A stretch of 64,000 bases of DNA from Proteles cristata cristata (Eukaryota; Chordata; Mammalia; Carnivora; Hyaenidae). A program made the position numbers and the translations under genes. The DNA lies in the NCBI GenBank assembly GCA_017311185.1, contig JAESUZ010003887.1:434001-498000 (forward strand), given 5' to 3'. Positions 29,878-39,782 of the stretch are shown here, in pieces. The first letter of the stretch is position 1. Each line of letters starts with the position of its first letter. The notes below the pieces were generated by a model that had not been told where the DNA came from, did no database searches, and worked only from the letters and a program-made list of their open reading frames with translations.

Positions 29878-30689
29878 GGGACATTATCCGCAGGTTTCCT
29901 GTACCCCTGTCACTCACAATTATGAAGAAAACGGTGTGTGATTTTCCTAGAAGTTCTGGGAAGTGACTTGGGCTAACCTTCCCAGGCCTCTTTCCCATCC
30001 CTTCCAGCCTTTATCCCACAAACCCAGCCAGGTAGCAGTGGGAAGGACCAGCCCGGAGGCCAGGTTTGTGTCTAACCTGCTCTGTGACCTAGGGCCAGAC
30101 CACTCACCTTTCCATGCTGTTTGTGGAGACAGAAGGTACTAGAATTTATTCAAGGCTTCAGGATTTGCATTCCTGCCCTGTTGTGGGAGGGGCTTGGCCC
30201 AGTGGTTGTGGCCTTGGGCGTCTTACTTGACATCTCCACCATACTCCGTGTGCTCCAGGAAACAGGGCAAGCTGTAGAACTGAGCTCTCATGATCCTTGC
30301 GTTCCAGCACCCGGTCCCAGCCTAGCACACAGTTGGTGCTGCATGGACTGGTCTCTGGTAGAAGACAGTCTTGTTAGGCTGACTCCTCCTGAGGGCTATT
30401 GGTGATAAAGCAACCAAAGATCCTTCAGTAGCTGAAAGCACTAAAACCAAGGAGGTGGTGTGGGGGGAGGGGAGGGTGGCATCAGTTTGGTGACTCCATA
30501 TGATTGTCCTTCCCTAACCTGGAGCAGTAGGGCTGAAGCCCAAGGTTAGGGTGCCTCCTGAGCCCTTGTCAAACACAGTGGTGGGGAGTTCAGTGGGCCA
30601 TACCGTAAAGGGGCTCCCTGAAGAAGTAAAACCAGAGGTCAACATCCTCAGTGGCCATTCAGAGGGAGGGTGAGGAAGGGTTTACATCC
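29878..30689. other. Mostly unique; short antisense MIR scrap at 30056-30130
   Basis: TCTAACCTGCTCTGTGACCT then AGGGCCAGACCACTCACCTT resembles an antisense MIR centre. The rest is unassigned, with a 94-codon open frame (30121-30405) lacking a domain. Confidence 0.5.
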
Positions 30690-30790
30690 CAGATACAGAG
30701 CGCTTATTGAGCACCTACTGTGTGCTAGCTGCATTCACAGGTCTTATCGCATTTGTTCACCCTGGCCTTCAAAGGGCCCCTGGAGCCTCT
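30690..30790 (+). mobile_element. MIR SINE 5' fragment, sense
   Basis: AGCGCTTATTGAGCACCTAC TGTGTGCTAGCTGCATTCAC and TCTTATCGCATTTGTTCACC give the MIR start region. Confidence 0.75.
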
Positions 30791-32204
30791 GAAGCAGTAA
30801 ATGCCACAGTAACAAAAGTGGTAAAAGGCGTGTAAAAGGTTATCCATGCGGAGACTCGCCCTTTGCAAGCTTGGTCTCCCGCTCGGAGGTCAGCCCAGTT
30901 GCTGTGCCTGAGCTTCCCTGGTCGGTTCCAGACCATGACTGCACATTCAGTGGGCCCCCACGCTGGACACTTCTAGCTCGTTGCACAAAGCCAAGAGAAG
31001 CAGACAGGAGGCAGGGCTCAGGGAAAGCATCCTAGGCTCCCACCCCTGATTCTGTCTCTTCTAAACACTGTGGGATCCCCTTCAGATGTTGCTACCTTTC
31101 TAAGCCAGCGGTTTCCAAGCTGTCATGCCCGGAAGATTCCTGGGCTCCCCACCCACAAGAGCAGTGAAGCAGTGAAGGCCAGGGGCCCAGGAATTCTGAC
31201 GCAGGTACACATGACCTTCACACGCCCCCCTGCTACTCCAGCTTCCTGCGGTGAAGTGGGTCACCCGCAGCTTCAGCGGGAGGGAGGGGGCGGGCGGGCT
31301 GGCCGTGGGCCTCCTAGGGCTCCTTGCAGCCGGGACTTCCCTGTTTCATCCCACTCCCCACGGGAGCACACACTCACACATCTCTACTCTCTGCTTCCGG
31401 TGACAGGCTGGCACCCTTGGCCTTCTCTTCCGGCAGTGGCTGGACTCGGCCTTCGGGCTCCATCTGCTCCCTCTCCGAGCACCGGATTCTCGAATCGTTG
31501 CCCACACGTTGCACCTGCCTGGGCACCGTCTAGGCCCTGCCTGACTTGTGCCCTCCTCTCAGACTGAGCAGGTGGCCCTCCAGTATCATTTAGTTTCCCC
31601 TTGTTTCTTTCTCTAGCAGTGGGCTTGCCTGAACCTCTGTTCCAGCAGGATCTCCCAGCATGCCTTGAGGCTGGCGACCGCCCCCACCCCCCACCTCCCA
31701 CGGCTCCCTCTGCCCGGAGGACCCATCTGCTCTGGAGGCGCCTTGATTTTCCTGCGCCTCCATTGACTGAGTAGCTCCGCAGGACCCCATAATGAGTCCC
31801 TCCTTTCCTTCCGGTCTTGGAGATGTGGCCTTCATCCCCAATATAGGCATCACACTCCTCAGCTAGCCCATTTCACAGATGAAAACCTAGGCTCAGGGAG
31901 AATGGAACACGCCCTTTGTCTCCCAGTGGGGCTCCATCTGGAAAGTGGTGGAGCTTTGCAAGAGCTGGGGAGGGGGGGTACCCTGTGAGCTGAGTCCCAA
32001 CTTCCCCAGCCCTGGGGCGGCCCTCCCCTCTCCAACAGGGTCTTCATTCTGTTCCTTCCCTGATGTAAGGAATTGAAAGGAGGCGGGTCAAGGTGAACCG
32101 GCCCTTGATTCAGCGGTGTGCTGGACACACATCTGTGCACCCCCGCCCTCCCTGCCGTGACACCCCAGCCTCAACGTCCCTCAAGGGCAGAGTCCCCGAG
32201 CATC
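30791..32204. other. GC-rich sequence with small repeat scraps, no gene seen
   Basis: A possible MER5A scrap lies at 31105-31205 (GGTTTCCAAGCTGTCATGCC .. GGGGCCCAGGAATTCTGACG) and a MIR scrap at 31855-31950 (TTTCACAGATGAAAACCTAG). GGGAGGGAGGGGGCGGGCGG lies at 31280-31300. Open frames up to 165 codons (31070-31567, +) have no domain. Confidence 0.45.
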
Positions 32205-32420
32205 TTGTTGCTGTTTTGTGAATCTCGAATGATAATTATATGTATAAAATTCGACTGCTTAAACCGTTCAGGATTAATCGGCACCAACACACAGAAATGC
32301 GCCTCGCCTGTAATTAGCGATTCCCTGGCAAATGCATTTTGCAAAATAGCACTTGATTTTAATAACAGGCTGTTAGTATTAGAACACTGTGCCCATTTTA
32401 TTTCAAATTGTGAAAGCAGC
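32205..32420. promoter_or_regulatory. Strong candidate conserved enhancer
   Basis: AT-rich repeat-free block with retained CpG. It contains GGATTAATCGG (32271-32281, OTX/bicoid-type plus homeodomain), TAATTAGCGATTCCC (32311-32325), CAAATGCATTTTGCAAAATA (32329-32349) and TTGATTTTAATAAC. Dense homeodomain/POU-like words, palindromes and retained CpG within a GC-rich neighbourhood are characteristic of developmental enhancers. Inference only. Confidence 0.5.
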
Positions 32421-33399
32421 CCCCTCTCTCTGGCCGCCCCACCCTCCCCACCCGCAGGTGCCTGAGATCCTGGTTGGGGGCCTGGTGCCCCCTGGGAAGG
32501 GTGTCTTGGTGATGTCCTCCTCTAGGCCCCTATAAATGGCTCCACCCCCAGTAGGGGCCCCCCAGTGACAGCTGCTGTAGGTTGGTGTGAGTGTCTTAGC
32601 CCCTGTCGTGGCGATTCTTCCCTTCCTCCTCTCCTCCATGAGCACTTGCACTTCTGCTGCCCCCTTTTTTCTCTCTCCCCTCCCTCTGGCTCCAAGGTCC
32701 CCTCTGGCTCTAATTCTGTCTCTCTCCAGGGAGAGCGGCAGTGGCTCCACGTTTTCAAAGGCCTCCGTGTGGGTCCTCTACCTGCCGCTCTCTACTCCTC
32801 ACTGCCTCTCTAATTCCTTCTTCCTTCTCGTCTCTGTTGTCTTCCATGCATGTGCAGGCTTCCCCTGCCTTGGCCAGAACTGGGGAGGATACTCTGGCCT
32901 CTGGTGATTTAGCCCTGCTTCTCCGAGGATGCTCCATCCGGGGGGGGGGGGGGGGGAAGGCGACTAAGAGCTTGTGGCCAAGCATCTGCCCAGAAGACCT
33001 GGTCACACCAGGCCAAGGATGAACAAAGGGAGCAGGCTCCGCTGCAGCCCCCAGAAATCCCCATCCTTGCTGGCACCTCTGTGTCAGCACAAAGCCAGCT
33101 ACTCATCCTAGAAGTACATGGACAGCCATGACCGAGGGACCTTAGGAGGGTGAGGAGTGAAAGGACGACAGGAAGGCTAAAGTGCCTCTGGGTGGCTCAG
33201 ACAGAAGGCTGGGTGGCAAGGTGGGCCCCGAGGTTGCAAGGAAAGGGGGCCCCTCCAGTGCGAACATGATCCCAGGCTTTCCCCTCCCCCCCACCCCCAC
33301 CCACACAACTGACCCTGTTCCTGTTTGCCCACAATCACCCGGTTGCCCAGGCTGGAGGTCAGGGCATGATCCCTGCCCCTCCTCCTCCTCAGCCCATAC
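32421..33399. other. Unique sequence with a 17-G homopolymer
   Basis: Poly-G at 32940-32956 is listed separately. Pyrimidine-rich 32615-32720. Open frames up to 115 codons and no domains. Confidence 0.5.
32940..32956 (+). repeat. Poly-G homopolymer, 17 bases
   Basis: Seventeen consecutive G after CATCC and before AAGGCG. Runs this long are rare, mutate fast and are often miscalled. Confidence 0.9.
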
Positions 33400-33990
33400 C
33401 CAAAGCTGCCACTCTCCTTCCACGCTCCCTTCTCCACCCTCTTTACCATGGCTGTCAGTCAGCAATGCGGCAGCATCTCCTCTTGGCTGGCCTTCCTGCC
33501 TCCTGCTAACCAGTCCTCGCAGCCGCCAGAGGGTTCTGGCTAAAGCCAAAGCCAGGTCTCATTGCCACACTGCTCAAAATCCCTCCATGGGTCTCTGTCA
33601 CCTCAGCATAAGGCCACAACCCCTGTACCTGGCCTGCTTACCCTTGGAACCTCATCCCCTCACCTGTCCCTTTCTACCCAGGTACACCAGACTGTCCCCA
33701 AGACCGCCATGCCCTTGTGTATGCTCTTCCCTCTGCCTAGAATGCCCTTCTCTGTCTCTTCTCCTCTGAAAAATCCTAGTGCCCAGAACAGTGCTTGGCA
33801 CACACTAGGTGCTCAGTTAGTGTGTTTCAAATGAATGATAGACCTCATCCATCATCTAGCCCCAGTTCAAATGTCTCCTCTGGGAAGCCTTTCCTACCCA
33901 CTCTAGATTTACCTGCACCTCCTCTGTGCTATCTGGACACATTTTATGTGTCACTTTTCTGCCTGAAATGAAAACAGACTTATCGTATTA
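33400..33990 (+). mobile_element. L2 LINE 3' region, sense, two adjoining pieces
   Basis: GGCTAAAGCCAAAGCCAGGT, CACTGCTCAAAATCCCTCCA TGGGTCTCTGTCACC, CTCTTCCCTCTGCCTAGAAT and AACAGTGCTTGGCACACACT match the end of L2 ORF2 and its 3' UTR. From 33850 a second stretch (AGTTCAAATGTCTCCTCTGG GAAGCCTTTCCTACCC) repeats an internal L2 part that should precede the tail, so two insertions or a rearrangement are joined. The 195-codon frame 33182-33769 crosses this and is not a host gene. Confidence 0.85.
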
Positions 33991-34420
33991 GTAAGCTATT
34001 GCTGAGTAACAAATACTCAAACCCAATGGCTGAAAGAGAAGCTCAGCTGGGCTTGACAGAGAAGCTCAGCTGGTGTAGCACTGCTCCCTGTCTCTCTTCC
34101 TATGCCTGAGACCCATGGGCTAGCCCACGTACACTTGTCATGGCAGTGGCAGAAGGACAAGAAGGCAATAGGAACTTGAAGGCTCTTAATGTCATGCCTT
34201 GAGGCTGACATATCATTCTGCCTTATTCTGGTGGCCAAAGCTGCCTTATTCTGGTGGCCAAAGCAAGCCTCATGGCCAACTCCAAAGCCAAAGATGGTGC
34301 AATATACTTGCCCCTTTATGAGAGGCACTTGAAAGTTTGCCAGCAAAGAACGTGAATGTGGGGGTTGGGTGGGCAGATTTGGGCCCCCACCAGGGCTTGA
34401 ATCCCTGTCTTCATGCTTAT
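33991..34420. mobile_element. Ancient interspersed repeat, family unassigned
   Basis: CTATTGCTGAGTAACAAATA at the left and TGGTGGCCAAAGCAAGCCTC ATGGCCAACTCCAAAGC further on recall a mammalian repeat with GCTGCATAACAAA .. GGCCAAAGCAAGTCACATGG, whose name I cannot give with confidence. It includes a doubled AGAGAAGCTCAGCTGG (34036 and 34060). Confidence 0.5.
34218..34263. repeat. 23-bp exact tandem duplication
   Basis: CTGCCTTATTCTGGTGGCCA plus AAG occurs at 34218-34240 and again unchanged at 34241-34263 within the unassigned ancient repeat, so the duplication is much younger than its host. Confidence 0.95.
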
Positions 34421-34424
34421 CCAT

Positions 34425-34600
34425 ATTGAGAGTCGTTTCACCTCACAGAACCTTATTTTTCAAGGGTTGTCATGGGAATTAGAATAATGCATTCATTTGC
34501 ATAGTGCATATTTCACACAGCACCTACTATGTGTCAGACGCTATCCTAGGTACTGAAAATATAGCAGTGAACAAGACTAATAATACATGTAGAATGCTGA
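34425..34600 (-). mobile_element. MIR scrap followed by L2 tail, both antisense
   Basis: TTTCACCTCACAGAACCTTA with TTGTCATGGGAATTAGAATA (34435-34490) is MIR-like. Then ATTTCACACAGCACCTACTA TGTGTCAGACGCTATCCTAG and ATATAGCAGTGAACAAGACT (34510-34585) is a clear antisense L2 3' end. Confidence 0.72.
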
Positions 34601-34779
34601 GTCTGGCCCAGAGAGTGAGCTCCCTTCCCTCTCCCCTGCCCTGCAGAGGCAATACCAGTCCCCTGATTGGTACCCTGACTGGTTCCCCATGGTCAGGCCT
34701 TGCCCACACCTCCACCTGCATCCTGCTACTGTTCCCCTGGAAGTGCTCAGGGCAGCACCCCCTGAGGGTGCTGGACTCT

Positions 34780-34995
34780 ACTGCTCCCAGGCTCTCCACT
34801 TCCACTCCCTCTGCCCGCAATACCTTCAACCCCCTTCACCTAACCCTGCCCGCTCCCTGGCCTCAGCTGGGGCACCACTTCTATTGAGTAATACTCACCA
34901 CGCTGTGCTGTAACATGGTAAACCTTCAAGGGCAGACCAGCTCAGCTTCAGGTCCTCAGAGCCTGGAACACAGCAGGCACTCAGTGGGAGAAGGA
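34780..34995 (+). mobile_element. Probable L2 fragment, sense
   Basis: CTCCACTTCCACTCCCTCTG and, near the end, GGTCCTCAGAGCCTGGAACA CAGCAGGCACTCAGT resemble L2 3' sequence, with poor similarity between. Confidence 0.5.
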
Positions 34996-35224
34996 GAGAC
35001 TAAATGGATGGATGGGTGCATCCTGAATTGTTTTGTGCCTTGTAGGCTCACAGAGGGTGGCTTGTGGAGCCAGCAGGGAAAGACAGAAAATGACTCCAGC
35101 TGCCTGTCCTCCAGCATGGCCTAGACTGTGCTTGGGAATGTGTTGAACCAATACACTGCCCCTGTTTGATGTGTGCACTCAGTAGACCATCCAGGGAGGG
35201 CAACTGAGTAGGAGGTGAACGTGG

Positions 35225-35420
35225 GGATGCCTTCCTAGAATCAGACTGCCCAGATTCTGATTCACTCACCTTACCCAGCGTCAGTGTCTCCCTCTGGAAA
35301 GTGGGATTATAACAGCACTTGCTTCAGAGGGGTGTTGGAAGAATTCACTGAGCAAAAGGCTTATTGGTCACTAACTATGTGCCAGGCATTGGAGAGCACA
35401 GGGAACAAAATGGGATTTTA
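35225..35420 (-). mobile_element. MIR then L2 tail, antisense
   Basis: AATCAGACTGCCCAGATTCT, AGTGTCTCCCTCTGGAAAGT and GGTGTTGGAAGAATTCACTG are antisense MIR. GGTCACTAACTATGTGCCAG GCATTGGAGAGCACAGGGAA (35366-35405) is an antisense L2 tail. Confidence 0.72.
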
Positions 35421-35484
35421 GCACCAAGCTGAGTTCATGGCGCACAGTCTGCTTTCACCATGGTTCCTGCCCTCACCTGGTCTA

Positions 35485-35600
35485 GTCCTATCATTTGACT
35501 GGAAGAAATGGAGGCCCAGAGAGGGTGAGGCATTGACCCAAGGTCACACAGCAAATTAGGGATGGGACTGGTCGTAGAAACCGAGCTGCCTTAAGCATGA
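35485..35600 (+). mobile_element. MIR core fragment, sense
   Basis: GAAATGGAGGCCCAGAGAGG, GACCCAAGGTCACACAGCAA and TAGGGATGGGACTGG give the conserved MIR centre. Confidence 0.8.
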
Positions 35601-35744
35601 GCGAGGCTCTTTGTAATTTACCTCCCTTTTCTCCTTGGAAAGGGAACAGCTGGGAGATGAGGAGTCTACAAAAAAGGGGCAGGAGGCAAGAGGAAGACTG
35701 GCCTGATCCGCCCTTGCTCCCTCTCAGTGCTAGTGGACCTTGAC

Positions 35745-35840
35745 GGAGCGATTCAATTTCTGTTGTCATCGCCCAATTGTCCGCACTAATGGAGCAGAGA
35801 TAATCCTGAAGTGCAGCTAATCCCATAACCCGTTCTTCCC
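35745..35840. promoter_or_regulatory. Enhancer-like block with paired TAATCC sites
   Basis: Repeat-free. Two OTX/CRX-type TAATCC words lie at 35801-35806 and 35818-35823 in the same orientation, with a CCAATTGTCC and CACTAATGG upstream (35774-35792). Spacing of about 17 bp would place both sites on nearly the same helix face or two turns apart. Motif-level evidence only. Confidence 0.35.
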
Positions 35841-37038
35841 GACTCCCCCACACATACACCTGGCCACCCTGTGTGTGCCACTGGGTGGTGTGTGTGTGAG
35901 GGCAGCTGTCGAACTGACCCTCTAATGAGGCTTTGCACAGATTGATTTTGAAATGAGTCTGCACTCCTATGAGTGCTTCTGCTCAGGTGGATGAGAGGCC
36001 TCCTGGGCAGGAGATTCTGAGTGGGATGAAGGTGCCTGGAGATGAGCAGAGAAATCCACATGCAGAGTTGCCGCCCAGGTGGAAGGGGGTTTAAGAACCT
36101 CCTCTCCCTTTGTCCAGGGTCTGTGTCAGAGAGCAGGGCCTGATGCCCTGCCCAGTGTGAAACACACATGAAGCAGCATGACTTTTGTCGTTAGCATCTG
36201 AGATTGGATTCGTGGGGAGGTGTGCATTGTAGGAGTCCACCCTGAACTTTCTCTGTCTTGAAGACCTTGGTTCTCCACTCAGAACCACTTCTTCGTTCCC
36301 TGCTGCATCACAGGGCAGGGCTAACACGGTTCTCACCGCCTGATAACATCTCTTCAACTTGACAGGATGTCTTTTGGAGACCACGTGTCAATTCAGTTGA
36401 ATGGATTCAGGCCAGGATTTGTGGCACTTGTAATCTGGCCATGGGGAGGGAGGGAGAAGGTTCATAGCTGGGAATGAGAGGGGCCAGCTGGTTCATTCAT
36501 CCCCCTACCTGGGCTGCACAGGCAGAGAGCTGTCCTTTCCTGCAGGTGCTGATTTCTAGATCTAGACCGTACTGCCTGAGCAGGGACTTTTTTCCGCTTT
36601 ATACCTCAGTGTATCCCATGCACCCAGAAGTGGAGCTGGTACAAAGCAGCCACATGATGGCAAGGGTTGGAGGAGAAGTGAAGACTCTATCACAGAAGAC
36701 GGTGTTCCTAGGCCTGGAGTCTTTAGGTTCCTGCCCTTTTCTTAGATGAGGAACTCCAGGGAGCTGCGAGTGTCTTCCCGAGATGACTCAGTGAACAAAG
36801 CTCATTCCCGGCCTCTCAGTGGGGACTGTGCCTCTCCCACTGACCCCATAGTCCTCTAGGAATCTAGTGACTTGAGTGGGAACAGGCCAGGACCACCATG
36901 TAGGATGCATGAGTGACAACTGTAGGTGAGAGAGGTCAGCAAGACTGCCATCCGGCAGATGCTAGGGGGAGAAACCCTTTGACGGATTATTGCCTAATAA
37001 GGAAAACAGGTGGCGTGACCATGATGCCTGCCAATTAG
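35841..37038. other. Unique sequence, no gene seen
   Basis: A possible MIR scrap (TTCTTAGATGAGGAACTCCA) lies near 36737. Open frames up to 127 codons (35786-36169, -) without domains. Confidence 0.45.
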
Positions 37039-37053
37039 ATCAGGTGATTCCCT

Positions 37054-37336
37054 GGGGCACCTGGGTGGCTCAGTCAGTTAAGCGTCCAACTTCGGCTCAG
37101 GGTCCTCCAACTTTGTCTCAGAACCGTGGCTCAGGTCATGATCTCATGGTTCGTGGGTTTGAGCCCCATGCCGGGTTCTTGTGCTGACAGCTCAGAGCTG
37201 GGAATCTGCTTCGGATTCTGTGTCTCCCTTTCTCTCTGTGCCCCTCCCCCACTCGTGCTGTCTCTCTCTGTCCCTCAAAAATGTATAAACGTTAAAATTT
37301 TTTTCAAGAAAATAAGTTTAAAAAATAAAATAAAAA
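37054..37336 (+). mobile_element. CAN-SINE, sense, with internal duplication
   Basis: Normal head and body (GGGGCACCTGGGTGGCTCAG; CTGACAGCTCAGAGC), but about 34 bp are inserted after AACTTCGGCTCAG, starting GGTCCTCCAACTTTGTCTCA, which partly repeats the preceding head sequence. Target duplication ATCAGGTGATTCCCT (37039-37053) against ATCAGGCAATCCCCT (37337-37351), three mismatches. Long A/T-rich tail. Confidence 0.93.
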
Positions 37337-37351
37337 ATCAGGCAATCCCCT

Positions 37352-37709
37352 TCATGCCTACCTATTAAATCAGATGTGTGTGTTTAAAGCTTCTTTGGCT
37401 CCCTCCTGACAGCTGAAATCTGCCTCTTTTCTCTCAGCCATCGTCCTTGGTTCTGAGTCTTTGTGGATATTTTAGTCCCTGTGAAGTCTGCTAGGTGACC
37501 CTTCCAGGCTTGACTTGGAATAAATTATTCTGGTGCAGACACTAACCAGGGGTGAGGTTTACTCAGCATCTGTGGGGACCTTCATAACCCTCAGAAGGAC
37601 CAGATGGAGCAGGGTCATTCATACACCTTCTCTCATGGGGGGAAGCAGATAGACCTTGCTAAATCGTCATTCCCAGCTCCCCCAGCCCGAAGGTGCCCCC
37701 ACCGGGTTT
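37352..37709. other. Unique sequence, no gene seen
   Basis: CATGCCTACCTATTAAATCA (37354-37373) echoes the sequence upstream of the SINE (GATGCCTGCCAATTAGATCA, 37023-37042), suggesting an older local duplication. Otherwise unassigned. Confidence 0.45.
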
Positions 37710-38000
37710 CTTAGTTAGGGTTCCCACAGAAGCAGACCTGGAGACCAGGATTTGAGTGTAAGCAGTTTATTTGGGAGGTTGGCTCAGGGCATACTGATGA
37801 GTGGGGACGGAAGGATGGGAAGAAAGAGAAGGAGGGATAGAAAGCAGGGCAGGAAACATAGCCAATAAAGGCTGGGTTTTCAAGTCACTTTCTCCTGGTG
37901 GCAAATGGAGCTTAATTTCACTGAGGACCCCTGGGATTCAGTATAGCCTAAGAATTGTGCCACCTGAGAGGGTGAGTGGGCTGGAGTATTTATACCTACT
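37710..38000. mobile_element. Possible LTR/DNA element remnant, family unassigned
   Basis: CTTAGTTAGGGTTCCCACAG AAGCAGACC, GAGTGTAAGCAGTTTATTTG GGAGGT, AGCCAATAAAGGCTGG and AATGGAGCTTAATTTCACTG form an order I remember from dispersed mammalian repeats, but I cannot name the family. Ends are approximate. Confidence 0.4.
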
Positions 38001-39019
38001 CCGGCAGGGCTGGGGGTGTGTGTGGCGGCTTCAGATCTCAATGAGTGCAACCCTCAAGCTTACACATTTTGCACCAAATCTCACATTCTGCTCATTTTTC
38101 TTCGGGGGCTACTGTTTCCAGGCACTGGATTAGCCGCACGGTTTCCAATCTGGAGGTCTTTCCAACACGCAGTTGAGGAAGGAGGCAGTGGCCACAGTGT
38201 ATGTGAAATTCCCCAGCCGGCTTCCCCGAGCATCTCCCTGAGTCACCTTCCCCCCCCCCCCCACTTCACTCAGTGTGTTTCACAAAAGCAAGCTCTTTTT
38301 AGCATGTGGTGAGTGAGGCCAAATTAAGAAGGTAAGGCTGAAGTAAAAATAAACTCACTTAAGCGTGCCCAAAATAAATGGCTTTTGGATTATCTGCCGC
38401 TTTGGATTATGCCATCCCCATGGAGAGTGACCAGGAGGGCTGGGTTCACCTGCTGGAGGCTGGGGCTTCCAGCCCACTAGGCAGAGTGGGCTGCTGCTGA
38501 GGAGGTCTAGAGATGGGGCCTCTAGCCAAGGGCAGGAAGGGGGAAGGGGTTGCATATGGGAAAAGAGAGGGGCTTGGGAAATGGGGACTGATTAGCAGCT
38601 CTTCCCTCAGTCTGCTGCTTCTCCAGGAATATCATGGGTATCATGAGGGTGTGAGGAGAGAGAAATGAAAAAGTTGTGTGGTCAGATGAGTTTGAAAAAT
38701 GCTGGAATTGACAAAGTTGCAAGTTTATTTACTGCAGGACTTCTTGGGTCCTTTACCATGCAGATCAGTATTGTGATTTTCCAAAAATGGAATATGAGCC
38801 TGCCAGTATGCGGGTGTATACATGCGTGTATGTGTATGTATATTTTGTTTTTGCCAAAACCATTTGGATAATGGAACCCTTTCTTTCATGTAGAGTTCTT
38901 AGCTCTTGGTGTGAGGACCCTGTGGAATGTTCTTTGGGAATGCCATTTGGCATTTTTCCAGAACTTTCTCATACCCAGTCCTTGTCAGATCCTATTAAAA
39001 GCAGAAAAGAGAAACTCAT
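38001..39019. other. Unique sequence with simple repeats, no gene seen
   Basis: Poly-C of 13 at 38250-38262 and a TG/TA-rich patch (GTATACATGCGTGTATGTGT ATGTATAT) at 38815-38843. No coding evidence. Confidence 0.5.
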
Positions 39020-39535
39020 CACTGCTCAGCTCTGGATCCTCAAGGTTCCCCAGGCCCATCAGATGATGCTCAGACTCCCTTAGCCTGGCATGCTGGCTCC
39101 CCATATATTTCTCCTGGTGGCCCCCCTGGGAGCACTGAGCTTCCAGACCTGTGGACTTTTGCACACCTGCTCTCTTTTGGGAAGGTCTTCCCTCTAACCC
39201 CTTCTGCTTGGTGAGCTCCTGTTCATGTTTCAAAATTCAGCCCAGACATCACTTCAGGGAAGTTTTCCTTGATCCTAATTGCTGTCTAATGAGCCTTCCT
39301 GACCACTCTTAAAATTGCAACCCCTGACTCCAGGGCTCCCTGTTCCCCTTCCCTGCTTTATTTCTCTCCTTGGCATTAGCACCTCTGCACCACATCTGTC
39401 TTGTTTCTCGATGGTGGCCTGTCTCCTGCCTCTAGAATGTTGGGTCCATGAGGACAAGTATCACGGTCCATGCTGTTCTCTGTTTGCAGGGCCTGGCACA
39501 CAGCAGGTGCTCCAAAATATTTGTTAAATGAGAGG
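39020..39535 (+). mobile_element. L2 LINE 3' region, sense, well preserved
   Basis: GGAAGGTCTTCCCTCTAACC, TTCAAAATTCAGCCCAGACA TCACTTCAGGGAAG, TTGTTTCTCGATGGTGGCC, CCTCTAGAATGTTGGGTCCA TGAGGACAAG, GGGCCTGGCACACAGCAGGT and AAATATTTGTTAAATGAGA reproduce about 500 bp of L2 3' end in order. Confidence 0.88.
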
Positions 39536-39576
39536 CTATGGTACGTACTTCCTTAGCTGTTCTGCTTTGATATCTT

Positions 39577-39766
39577 TTTTAAAAAATAGTTATTTAATTT
39601 TGAGGGAGAAGGGGGGGAGGGGCAGAGGGAGAGGAAGATAGAGGACCCAAAGTAGGCTCTGCACTGACAGCAGTGAGCCCAAAGCAGGGCTCGAACTCAG
39701 GAACCTTGAGATCTCTGACCTGAGCTGAAGTTGGACCCTCAACCGACTGAACCAGCCACGCGCCCC
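39577..39766 (-). mobile_element. CAN-SINE, antisense
   Basis: AAAAAATAGTTATTTAATTT tail, GGCTCTGCACTGACAGCAGT, GGGCTCGAACTCAGGAACCT and ACCGACTGAACCAGCCACGC head. Target duplication TCTGCTTTGATATCTT (39561-39576) against TCTGCCTCAGTATCTT (39767-39782). Confidence 0.92.
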
Positions 39767-39782
39767 TCTGCCTCAGTATCTT

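Noticed and set aside
33182..33769. 195-codon plus-strand frame
   Set aside because: Largely inside an L2 3' region; not a host gene.
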